Source: Vulcanimicrobiota bacterium (GTDB lineage: Bacteria > Vulcanimicrobiota > Vulcanimicrobiia > Eremiobacterales > Eremiobacteraceae). Taken from it: a DNA stretch of 46,130 nt. Shown here piece by piece: positions 7,651-15,701 of this stretch. The notes under the pieces were generated by a model. That model was given only the letters and a program-made list of their open reading frames with translations. It searched no databases and was not told the DNA's origin. Each line of letters starts with the position of its first letter. Position 1 is the first letter of the stretch. The DNA lies in the NCBI GenBank assembly GCA_019235715.1, contig JAFAKE010000018.1:1-46130 (forward strand), written 5' to 3'. The position numbers and the translations under genes are program-made.

Positions 7651-8771
7651 GTCTTGGCGGTCGCCGGAGCCGCGGCGCCGGCCTTGCCTAACGCCGCGAT
7701 CGCTGCATCGAATGGCGGCGCGAGAACGCCGGCGTCGGTGATGAATGCCGTGATGTATCGAGCGGGCGTCACATCGAACGCCGGATTGGCGACAGGCGCG
7801 TCGGCCGGTGCGATAGGTACGCCTTGCACCGCGCGCACTTCGCCCGCAGATCGCTCCTCGATCGGAATGTCGTCACCGGTCTGCGCGTCGGGGTCGAACG
7901 TCGAGCGCGGCGCGGCCACGTAGAACGGGATGTCGTGCTCGCGCGCGAGCACGGCCAGTGCGTAGGTGCCGATCTTGTTCGCCGTGTCACCATTCGCTGC
8001 GATGCGGTCCGCGCCGACGATCACCGCTCCGATGTCGCCGCGCCGCATGAAATGGCCGGCCATGCCGTCGGTGATAAGCGTGTATGGGATGCGGTCGCCA
8101 TCCAGCTCATACGTAGTCAGGCGAGCGCCCTGCAACGCCGGCCTCGTTTCGTCGACATACACCCGGCGCAGCGCACCGGCGCGCCACGCCGAGCGGATGA
8201 CGCCGAGCGCGGTGCCGTATCCGCCGGTCGCAAAGTCCCCGGTGTTGCAGTGCGTCAGCACGTTCGCCCCGCGCGGCAAGAGCGGCGCCCCCGCATCCCC
8301 AATGCGCCTGCAAGCGGCGATGTCATCGGCATGCAACGTTTTCGCTTCCTTTTGAAGCTGGACCGCCACCGCTTCGGGCGGCACGCCGTCGTTGACGTGG
8401 CGTTTCGCCTCATTGAGCAGACCGTGCACGGCCCACGCGAGGTTGACAGCCGTCGGCCGCGCGGCTTCAAGCGTTTGCGCAGCGTCCGCCAGCATGCCGA
8501 GGAAATGATCGGGGCTGTCGGCCTTTCGCGCCGACTGCAGCGCCGCGATCGCAAGGCCGTAGGCGCCCGCGATACCGATCGCGGGCGCGCCGCGCACGCG
8601 CATCTCACGGATCGCCGACGCGACTTCGCCTGCCGACGTCAACGAGAGCACGTCGAGCTCGCCGGGCAGTTTCGTCTGGTCGACGATGCGCAGGACGCCG
8701 GGCTCGTACGCGATGTGCGGGGCGCGCTCGCGCGTCTGCCCACTGTCGCTCACCTTTGTCGGATCGCTCAC
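7647..8771 (-). CDS. mtnA: S-methyl-5-thioribose-1-phosphate isomerase
   Basis: 374 residues, slightly longer than usual because of an Ala/Pro-rich C-terminus. Family motifs are intact: MRVRGAPAIGIAGAYGL, NVLTHCNTGDFATGGYGTA (catalytic Cys) and VGADRIAANGDTANKIGTY (catalytic Asp). It isomerises methylthioribose-1-phosphate to methylthioribulose-1-phosphate in the methionine salvage pathway. The start is GTG 8771, overlapping the aminotransferase stop. The related eIF2B-like ribose-1,5-bisphosphate isomerases are less likely given the full RVRGAPAIG block. No other salvage gene is in the window. Confidence 0.93.
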   Translation of the reverse strand: MSDPTKVSDSGQTRERAPHIAYEPGVLRIVDQTKLPGELDVLSLTSAGEVASAIREMRVRGAPAIGIAGAYGLAIAALQSARKADSPDHFLGMLADAAQTLEAARPTAVNLAWAVHGLLNEAKRHVNDGVPPEAVAVQLQKEAKTLHADDIAACRRIGDAGAPLLPRGANVLTHCNTGDFATGGYGTALGVIRSAWRAGALRRVYVDETRPALQGARLTTYELDGDRIPYTLITDGMAGHFMRRGDIGAVIVGADRIAANGDTANKIGTYALAVLAREHDIPFYVAAPRSTFDPDAQTGDDIPIEERSAGEVRAVQGVPIAPADAPVANPAFDVTPARYITAFITDAGVLAPPFDAAIAALGKAGAAAPATAKT

Positions 8772-10084
8772 GCTTGCGCGAACTCGCGATCGGCGACGCC
8801 CAGCGCGTCATCGAGAATGCCAGCCGCTTCATCGGCCTGCGCGCGCGTGATGACGAGCGGCGGTTGAATGCGCAGGGTGTTCGCGTACAATCCCCCGCGT
8901 CCGATCAGCAGGCCCTTGTCTTTTGATAGGTTCAGGACGCGCTCGGCGGCCGCCGGCGCCGGCTCCTTGCTGTCCCGGTTCGATACGAGCTCGATGCCGA
9001 TCATCAGGCCGCGTCCGCGCACTTCGCCGACGATGGGATGCGCGCGCGCAAGGTCGCGCAAGCGGGCGAGCAGGTGGTCGCCGATCGCTGCGGCATTCGC
9101 CGTCAAGCCTTCAGTCTCGATGACGTCGAGCGTCGCGATCGCGGCGCGCGCGGACAGCGGATTGCCGCCAAACGTGTTGATGTGCGGGCCTGCGTACGCG
9201 TCGGCGATCTCGCGGCGTGCGATCACCACTGAGATCGGCAATCCGTTGCCAAGTCCTTTTGCAGACGTGACGATGTCCGGGATGACGCCCCAATCGGAGA
9301 TGCCGAACAGGTTGTGGCCGAGCCGGCCCCACGCGGTCTGCACCTCATCGGCGATGAACAAGATGCCGTGCCGGTCGAGGATCTCCTTGACGATGCCATA
9401 GTACTCGGGCGGCGGCGTGATGATGCCGCCGACGCCCTGAATCGTCTCGGCGTAGTACGCCGCGACGTTCCCGGATGTCTCCGTCTTGATGACGTCTTCG
9501 ACCGCTTTCGCGCACGCGATGCCGCAGGATGGATACGTCAGGTGAAGCGGACAGCGATAGCAATACGCGTTGGGCGCGAAGACGACTTTGGAAGGCTCGG
9601 CTCCGAAGTTGCGCCACGACGAAAGCCCGGTGAGGCCGACCGTCCACGCCGAGCGGCCGTGATACGCGTGTGCGAGCGCGATGAACTCCGAGCGCTTGGT
9701 GAAGTGGCGTGCCAGCACCGCGGCAAGTTCGTTCGCTTCGGTGCCCGAGTTTCCGACGAACACTTTATCGAGGCCCGGCGGCGACAGTTCTGAGAGCTTT
9801 TCGGCCAGGTCGAGCACCGGCTCGTTGAGGTACAGCGTCGAGGTGTGCACCAGTTTGCCGGCTTGATCGTGCACCGCCGCGCTGACCTGCGGATGATTGT
9901 GGCCGGCGACGAGCACCGCGATGCCGGCGAAGAAATCAAGGTAGCGCCTGCCCTCTTCGTCCGTCACGTACGCGCCCTCGCCGGAGACGAGGGTCAACGG
10001 TTCGGGATAATACGTCGTGGCGCAGTCCATGAGATACGCGGCCTTGCGCGCCGCATTGCGGCTTGTCGTCTTTGCCATTGCCAC
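8768..10084 (-). CDS. class III PLP-dependent aminotransferase
   Basis: 438 residues from GTG 10084, which has GGCGGAG nine bases upstream; the frame stays open to 10171, but that extension has no good start signal. Fold type I motifs: GHNHPQVSAAV, FVGNSGTEANELA, HAYHGRS, LFIADEVQTAWGRLG and the PLP lysine in TSAKGLGNGLP. Similar enzymes act as 4-aminobutyrate, acetylornithine or alanine-glyoxylate aminotransferases. The insert PNAYCYRCPLHLTYPSCGIAC is shared by the AGXT2/GABA-type subgroup, as far as I can judge. The substrate is not assigned. It leads the operon with mtnA and holA and is divergent from kdp. Confidence 0.87.
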   Translation of the reverse strand: MAMAKTTSRNAARKAAYLMDCATTYYPEPLTLVSGEGAYVTDEEGRRYLDFFAGIAVLVAGHNHPQVSAAVHDQAGKLVHTSTLYLNEPVLDLAEKLSELSPPGLDKVFVGNSGTEANELAAVLARHFTKRSEFIALAHAYHGRSAWTVGLTGLSSWRNFGAEPSKVVFAPNAYCYRCPLHLTYPSCGIACAKAVEDVIKTETSGNVAAYYAETIQGVGGIITPPPEYYGIVKEILDRHGILFIADEVQTAWGRLGHNLFGISDWGVIPDIVTSAKGLGNGLPISVVIARREIADAYAGPHINTFGGNPLSARAAIATLDVIETEGLTANAAAIGDHLLARLRDLARAHPIVGEVRGRGLMIGIELVSNRDSKEPAPAAAERVLNLSKDKGLLIGRGGLYANTLRIQPPLVITRAQADEAAGILDDALGVADREFAQA

Positions 10085-10299
10085 TCGCGAGTTCTCCGCC
10101 CACCGGGCGCGCTCCGCCGGGCACGGGACGAACCTGCGCCCGAGTTCATCGCGACTTCCGGCGCCCTTCACCAGGCAGCGATATGATAGCTGCGACCTGG
10201 CATGCTGGAAGCCGATTGGTTCATCCGTTCGGCGGATGGTAGCAGGCGTACCGCGGTGCTACGATGCGTACGGAATCTCGGAGGCGACGCGGCGATACT

Positions 10300-10383
10300 A
10301 TGCTCGATATCATCCTGCTCGTTTTGACGCTGGTCATCTTCTACGCGTTCGATCGCTACACGGTCGGATTGGAACGGCTCTAG
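10300..10383 (+). CDS. 27-residue membrane ORF heading the kdp operon
   Basis: ATG 10300 to TAG 10383 encodes MLDIILLVLTLVIFYAFDRY followed by TVGLERL: a single hydrophobic helix ending in a short charged tail with ERL. Similar tiny proteins ending in a Y..G.(E/D)RL-like pattern are found before kdpF in other bacteria, as I recall, usually unannotated. It sits 2 bases before kdpF in the same direction. A GGAGG lies 15 bases upstream, longer than ideal. The 215 bases between here and the divergent aminotransferase must hold the kdp promoter; I see a small hairpin (CATCCG/CGGATG) but no convincing sigma-70 boxes. Confidence 0.6.
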   Translation: MLDIILLVLTLVIFYAFDRYTVGLERL

Positions 10384-10385
10384 CG

Positions 10386-10472
10386 ATGGCCGACCAGATC
10401 ATCGGACTCGTGCTCTCTCTGTTGGCGCTTTGCTATCTCACCTACGCGATGCTGCGTCCGGAGAAGTTCTAA
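10386..10472 (+). CDS. kdpF: potassium-transporting ATPase small subunit KdpF
   Basis: 28 residues, one membrane helix: MADQIIGLVLSLLALCYLTY then AMLRPEKF. The pattern GxxLxxxLxxYLxYAxxxPExF is that of KdpF, the lipid-like peptide that stabilises KdpFABC. It sits 1 base before kdpA. Confidence 0.88.
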   Translation: MADQIIGLVLSLLALCYLTYAMLRPEKF

Positions 10473-10473
10473 G

Positions 10474-12174
10474 ATGAACCTTTTCGGCTGGGCGCAAGCC
10501 GTCATCTTCCTCTTGCTCGTCCTGCTCGTGACGCGACCGCTTGGCGCCTACATGGCGCGTGTGTTCGAAGGCGAGCGCACCTGGTTCCAGCCGGTATTCG
10601 CGCCGCTCGAGCGCGCGTTCTACCGGCTATGCCGCATCGATCCCGCCACGGAGATGTCGGCTGCGTCCTACCTGCTCGCCACGCTGGCGTTCAGCTTGAT
10701 CGGACTCGTCTATCTCTACGCCTTGCTGCGCACGCAGAAGTGGCTGCCGCTGAACCCTCAGCACTTCGACAATCTGCCGGCCGACAGCGCCTGGAACGTC
10801 GCCGTCAGCTTCATGACCAACACGAACTGGCAGTTCTACTCCGGCGAGAGCACGATGAGCTATCTTTCGCAGATAGCCGGCCTTGCCTGGCATAACTTCG
10901 TGTCGGCAGCTGTCGGCATCACGATCGCGATCGCCGTCATCCGCGGCGTGACGCGCACCGACCGCACGACGGTCGGGAACTTCTGGGTCGACGTCACGCG
11001 CGCCACGCTCTACGTGCTCCTCCCTATCAGCATAGCCGGCTGTCTGCTCTTGGTATCGCAGGGCATCCCGCAAAACTTCCATGCCTATCAAGATGTCGTG
11101 TCGATCGAAGGCTTCAGGCAGACCATCACCGGCGGACCGATGGCGTCGCAAGAAGTCATCAAGGAGCTCGGCACCAACGGCGGCGGCTTTGTCAATGCCA
11201 ACTCCGCATCGCCCAACGAGAATCCGACGCCGCTCTCAAATCTGCTTGAGATGTTCTTGATCTTCTGCATCGGAGCGGGACTCACGTATACGTATGGCCG
11301 TTATGCGAAGGATCAGCGCCAGGGTTGGGCGTTGTTCGTGGCGATGGCGATCTTATTCGCCGCGGGCTTCACGGTCGCTTACGCATCCGAGAGCGCCGGC
11401 AATCCGTTGGTGCACGCGCTCGGCGTCAGCGGCGGCAATATGGAAGGCAAGGAGTGCCGCTTCGGAGTGGCGGCTTCATCACTGTTCGCGGCGGTCACGA
11501 CCGACACATCGTGCGGCGCTGTCAACGCGATGCATGACTCGTTCACCCCATTGGGCGGCCTCGTTCCGCTGGCGAACATGCAGCTCGGCGAAATCGTGTA
11601 CGGCGGCGTCGGCACCGGCCTCTACGGCATGATTCTTTTCGTGGTGCTGACGGTGTTCATCGCCGGGCTCATGGTTGGACGCACGCCCGAATATCTCGGC
11701 AAGAAGATCGAGCGCAGCCACGTGCAGTACGCGATTCTCGCGGCGCTGGTCTTGCCCGTGTTCGCGTTGATCCCGACCGCGATCTCGGTGCTCGTGCCTG
11801 CCGGAACCGCAACGCTGGGCAACGCCGGCGCGCACGGATTTTCCGAGCTGCTCTACGGCTTCACCTCGACGACCGAAAATAACGGCAGCGCGTTCGCCGG
11901 TCTTGGCGGCAACACGTATTTCAACATCCTGATGGGCGTCGTGATGCTGTGCGGGCGCTTTCTTTTCCTCATCCCGGCCGTGCTGCTCGCAGGATCGTTG
12001 GCGGGCAAGCCGCGCGCACCCGTCACCAGCGGCACGTTTCAGACGCATTCTCCCGTATTCGTCGGCCTGCTCATCGGCGTCATCATCATCGTCGGCGCGT
12101 TGACCTTCTTTCCGGCAGATGCGCTGGGTCCGATCGTCGAGCATTTGCAGATGCTGCACGGAAAGTCGTTCTAG
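10474..12174 (+). CDS. kdpA: potassium-transporting ATPase subunit KdpA
   Basis: 566 residues, the normal length, about ten membrane helices. Selectivity-filter-type repeats of KdpA are visible: TNTNWQFYSGE, TNGGGFVNANSA, GNMEGKECRFG and NNGSAFAGLGGNT. KdpA is the potassium-binding channel-like subunit of the high-affinity Kdp P-type ATPase in the inner membrane. Its stop is directly followed by the kdpB ATG (TAGATG). Confidence 0.97.
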   Translation: MNLFGWAQAVIFLLLVLLVTRPLGAYMARVFEGERTWFQPVFAPLERAFYRLCRIDPATEMSAASYLLATLAFSLIGLVYLYALLRTQKWLPLNPQHFDNLPADSAWNVAVSFMTNTNWQFYSGESTMSYLSQIAGLAWHNFVSAAVGITIAIAVIRGVTRTDRTTVGNFWVDVTRATLYVLLPISIAGCLLLVSQGIPQNFHAYQDVVSIEGFRQTITGGPMASQEVIKELGTNGGGFVNANSASPNENPTPLSNLLEMFLIFCIGAGLTYTYGRYAKDQRQGWALFVAMAILFAAGFTVAYASESAGNPLVHALGVSGGNMEGKECRFGVAASSLFAAVTTDTSCGAVNAMHDSFTPLGGLVPLANMQLGEIVYGGVGTGLYGMILFVVLTVFIAGLMVGRTPEYLGKKIERSHVQYAILAALVLPVFALIPTAISVLVPAGTATLGNAGAHGFSELLYGFTSTTENNGSAFAGLGGNTYFNILMGVVMLCGRFLFLIPAVLLAGSLAGKPRAPVTSGTFQTHSPVFVGLLIGVIIIVGALTFFPADALGPIVEHLQMLHGKSF

Positions 12175-14226
12175 ATGATCTCCGAACGACGGCTTGACCG
12201 CCGCCCGAAGGCGCGCTCGCTCTTCGATCGCGCGATCCTCTCGCGCGCGGTGATCGATGCGTTCCGCAAGCTCGACCCGCGCTGGCAGTTCCGCAATCCC
12301 GTGATGTTCGTCTGTGAGATCGGTGCGCTCGTCACGCTGCTGTTCTTTTTGCGCGACTTGCGCACGCACGGACCGGCCGGCTTCGACTTTGCCATCTCGG
12401 TCTGGCTGTGGTTCACGGTTCTGTTCGCGAACTTCGCCGAGGCCGTCGCCGAAGGACGAGGCAAGGCGCAAGCTGATTTCTTGCGGCGGACGAAATCCGA
12501 CACGAAGGCACGCCGCGTCGTCGCGGGGCGCGAAGAAGTCATCAGTTCGACCGAGCTGCGCAAGGGCGACGTCTTCCGCGTCGACGCCGGCGAGCTGATC
12601 GCGGCCGATGGCGACGTCATCGCAGGCGCCGCAACCGTTGACGAGTCGGCGATCACGGGCGAGTCGGCGCCCGTCATCCGCGAGGCCGGCGGCGACCGCA
12701 GCTCAGTCACCGGCGGCACGCGCGTGCTCTCCGATTCGATCCTCGTGCAAGTGACGGCGAATCCCGGCGAGGCGTTCCTCGACCGCATGATCTCGCTGGT
12801 CGAAGGCGCCAAGCGCCAGAAGACGCCGAACGAGATCGCGCTGTCGATCCTCATCTCGGGCCTCACCATCATCTTTTTGATCGCCGTCGCGACGCTCTCG
12901 CCGTACTCGATCTATGCGCACACGGCGCAGTCGGTCACCGTGCTCATCGCCTTGCTGGTCTGCCTCATCCCCACGACGATCGGCGGGCTGCTCTCGGCGA
13001 TCGGCATCGCGGGCATGGACCGCGTGCTGCAGCGCAACGTCCTCGCGATGAGCGGACGTGCCGTCGAGGCTTCGGGAGACGTCGATACGCTGCTCTTGGA
13101 CAAGACAGGGACGATCACGCTCGGCAACCGGCAGGCGACCGAGTTCTTGCCGGCGCCCGGCATCCGCATCGAAGACGTCGCGCGCGCAGCCTACCTGTCG
13201 TCGCTGTCCGATGAAACACCCGAAGGACGCTCGATCGTCGTGCTGTCCGAGCAGTACGGCGCAGCGCAAGGCGGCAAGCCGGCCGATGCGACCTTCGTGC
13301 CCTTCTCAGCATACACGCGCATGAGCGGCGTCGACGTGCCGGGCGCAGCGCCGATCCGCAAGGGTGCTCCAGACTCGATCCGCACGTGGGCGCGAGAACA
13401 GGGCGCAGCCAACGCGGACGTGCTGAGCGCGGAGGTGGATCGCATCGCGCGCGCCGGCGGCACCCCGCTGCTGCTCGCGCAGGGCGGCACCATTCTGGGC
13501 GCCATCCAGCTCAAAGACATTCTCAAACCCGCGATGCAACAACGCTTCGACCGCTTGCGCAAGATGGGCATTCGCACCATTATGATCACCGGCGACAATC
13601 CGCTCACCGCCGCGACCATCGCGCGCGAGTCGGGCGTCGACGATTTCCTCGCCGAAGCGACGCCGGAGACCAAGATGGCGTTGATCCGTCGCGAGCAAGA
13701 ATCCGGCAGGCTCGTCGCTATGACCGGCGACGGCACGAACGACGCGCCGGCGCTCGCGCAAGCCGACGTCGGCGTCGCCATGAATTCGGGCACGCAGGCC
13801 GCCAAAGAGGCCGCCAACATGGTCGACCTCGACTCCGATCCCACCAAGCTCATCGAGATCGTCGAGATCGGCAAGCAACTGCTCATGACGCGCGGCGCGC
13901 TGACGACGTTTTCGATCGCCAACGACGTCGCCAAGTATTTCGCGATTCTGCCAGCGATGTTCCGACTCGCGTACCCGGAAATCGATGCGCTCAACGTCAT
14001 GCATCTGTCGACCGCGCAAAGCGCGATCCTCTCGGCCGTCATCTTCAACGCGCTTATCATCATCGCGCTGATCCCGCTCGCCTTGCGCGGCGTCAAGTAC
14101 CGTCCGGTCGGCGCGAATATCGTGCTCCGCGACAACGTGCTTTGGTACGGCATCGGCGGCGTCATCGTACCATTCATCGGCATCAAACTGATCGACGCGC
14201 TCCTAACCGCGTTGCACCTGACGTAA
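12175..14226 (+). CDS. kdpB: potassium-transporting ATPase ATP-binding subunit KdpB
   Basis: 683 residues, P-type ATPase. The actuator motif is ITGES, the phosphorylation site [11 protein letters not shown], the nucleotide region ends in [15 protein letters not shown], and the hinge is [18 protein letters not shown]. Membrane helices include [18 protein letters not shown], the KdpB signature near the ion path. ATP hydrolysis drives uptake through KdpA. All key residues appear intact. Confidence 0.97.
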   Translation: MISERRLDRRPKARSLFDRAILSRAVIDAFRKLDPRWQFRNPVMFVCEIGALVTLLFFLRDLRTHGPAGFDFAISVWLWFTVLFANFAEAVAEGRGKAQADFLRRTKSDTKARRVVAGREEVISSTELRKGDVFRVDAGELIAADGDVIAGAATVDESAITGESAPVIREAGGDRSSVTGGTRVLSDSILVQVTANPGEAFLDRMISLVEGAKRQKTPNEIALSILISGLTIIFLIAVATLSPYSIYAHTAQSVTVLIALLVCLIPTTIGGLLSAIGIAGMDRVLQRNVLAMSGRAVEASGDVDTLLLDKTGTITLGNRQATEFLPAPGIRIEDVARAAYLSSLSDETPEGRSIVVLSEQYGAAQGGKPADATFVPFSAYTRMSGVDVPGAAPIRKGAPDSIRTWAREQGAANADVLSAEVDRIARAGGTPLLLAQGGTILGAIQLKDILKPAMQQRFDRLRKMGIRTIMITGDNPLTAATIARESGVDDFLAEATPETKMALIRREQESGRLVAMTGDGTNDAPALAQADVGVAMNSGTQAAKEAANMVDLDSDPTKLIEIVEIGKQLLMTRGALTTFSIANDVAKYFAILPAMFRLAYPEIDALNVMHLSTAQSAILSAVIFNALIIIALIPLALRGVKYRPVGANIVLRDNVLWYGIGGVIVPFIGIKLIDALLTALHLT

Positions 14227-14235
14227 GGACCCGGC

Positions 14236-14841
14236 ATGAACGCTATCGACCTCAAAGACAACACGCTGCGACATCTGCGCATAGCGCTCGTGTATACGAT
14301 CGTCAGCGTGATCGCGTTCGGACTCGTCTATCCTTTCCTGATGACCGGCATGGCCATGCTGATCTTCCCGCGTCAAGCCAACGGCTCGATCGTCTTCATT
14401 GGCGGAAAGCCGATCGCGTCGGCGCTGATCGGTCAGTTGTGGACGAAACCGCAATACTTCCATGGCCGGCCTTCGGCGGCCGGCAAAGGCTACGATCCGA
14501 CGTCCACCGGCGGCACAAACCTGGCCCCGACCTCCAAGAAGCTCGTCGATACGACGCGTCAGACGATCGCCGCATTGCGCAAAGAGAATCCGGATGCGAC
14601 GCTTCCTATTCCGATGGACCTCGTCACGTCGAGCGGCAGCGGCATCGATCCCGATATCAGTCCGGAGGCCGCACACTACCAAGCGCCGCGCGTCGCTCGT
14701 GCGCGCGGCATGACCACGGCCAGCGTCGACGCGCTGATCGACCGGCACGTGCAGCCGCGAACCTTCGGGATGTTCGGCGAGCCGCGCGTCAACGTGCTGG
14801 AGCTCAATCTGGCGCTGGATGCCCAAAAGCCACGAACATGA
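14236..14841 (+). CDS. kdpC: potassium-transporting ATPase KdpC subunit
   Basis: 201 residues: a single N-terminal helix (ALVYTIVSVIAFGLVYPFLM), then the KdpC periplasmic domain with GSIVFIGGKPIASALIGQ, YFHGRPSA, VTSSGSGIDPDISPEAA and the C-terminal FGEPRVNVLELNLALD. Normal length. Its TGA overlaps the ATG of the following beta-barrel gene (ATGA). Confidence 0.96.
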   Translation: MNAIDLKDNTLRHLRIALVYTIVSVIAFGLVYPFLMTGMAMLIFPRQANGSIVFIGGKPIASALIGQLWTKPQYFHGRPSAAGKGYDPTSTGGTNLAPTSKKLVDTTRQTIAALRKENPDATLPIPMDLVTSSGSGIDPDISPEAAHYQAPRVARARGMTTASVDALIDRHVQPRTFGMFGEPRVNVLELNLALDAQKPRT

Positions 14842-15701
14842 TCCGCATATCATCGATAGCGCTCGCCGCTTTCGTTCTGTGCGCGGCGGGAGCACTTTGC
14901 GCCCCGGCGCTCGCGGATCCGACGCCTAACCCGTCGCCGTCGCCGTCGCCGACGCCAAGCGGCGTCTCCGATCCGTGCACCTCGATCCTTGCGATCGTGA
15001 CGCGACCGACTGTGACGACCGACGTGTGCACCGTGCGCGAAGGCCATTTGCTCGTCGAGAACGGGTACACAAACACGACGACGACAGGTCCCGGCGGCGG
15101 CAATACCGTGGCTTATCCGCAATCCTTCGTGCGCATCGGTTCGAATATTCCGCGCATTGAGATCGACTGGACCCCGCCGGGCTACAACAAGACATCGCTC
15201 GGGGGTGCAGTCGTCAGCGGTGCGAGCGACATGGCGTTCGGCGCGAAGTGGGAAGCTGGGTATTCAGCCAACGCCCTGTGGGGCGCCAACGCTTTCGTCA
15301 GCGTGCCGAGCGGCGATCCGGCGTTCAGCGCGGGCGGCACGCAGTACGTCGCAAACCTCAACTGGGGATACAGTTTCAACTCCGAGATCTCGGCGGCCGG
15401 CACGCTGGGCTTCAATTGGCTCACCGCGTACGACGCGAACCATACCCTGCAGCACTTTTCTTCCATTATACCGTCGGTAGAATTCACGGCGGGCTTGCCG
15501 GACAACTCGGAGGCCTTCGTCGAGTACGCCTACTTCAGTCACGCCGGATTTGGCCTCCCTGGCAAAAGCCTGATCGACGCCGGGCTCATCCACGATTTCG
15601 GTCCGCACCTCCAAGCCGACATCGAATACGGATATTCGCCAACCGCCATCAACGGTCAAAAGCAGCACTACGCCGGTTTCGGCCTATCGTTCATGTATTA
15701 G
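14838..15701 (+). CDS. predicted outer-membrane beta-barrel protein in the kdp operon
   Basis: 287 residues from ATG 14838 (overlapping the kdpC stop). Signal peptide with core LAAFVLCAAGALCAPALA, then a Pro-Ser linker (TPNPSPSPSPTPSG), then alternating strands ending in an aromatic residue (YAGFGLSFMY), the usual outer-membrane barrel C-terminus. It resembles the MetA-pathway/transporter barrel group; I cannot name a substrate. Translational coupling to kdpC suggests a porin accessory to potassium uptake, but that is inference. Its end overlaps the end of the convergent KdpD-like gene by 11 bases. Confidence 0.75.
   Translation: MIRISSIALAAFVLCAAGALCAPALADPTPNPSPSPSPTPSGVSDPCTSILAIVTRPTVTTDVCTVREGHLLVENGYTNTTTTGPGGGNTVAYPQSFVRIGSNIPRIEIDWTPPGYNKTSLGGAVVSGASDMAFGAKWEAGYSANALWGANAFVSVPSGDPAFSAGGTQYVANLNWGYSFNSEISAAGTLGFNWLTAYDANHTLQHFSSIIPSVEFTAGLPDNSEAFVEYAYFSHAGFGLPGKSLIDAGLIHDFGPHLQADIEYGYSPTAINGQKQHYAGFGLSFMY

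Noticed and set aside
13386-14837. Long plus-strand frame continuous with the beta-barrel gene
   Set aside because: Its first part is an Arg/Ala-rich shadow of kdpB and kdpC; only 14838-15701 is protein-like, with a start overlapping the kdpC stop.
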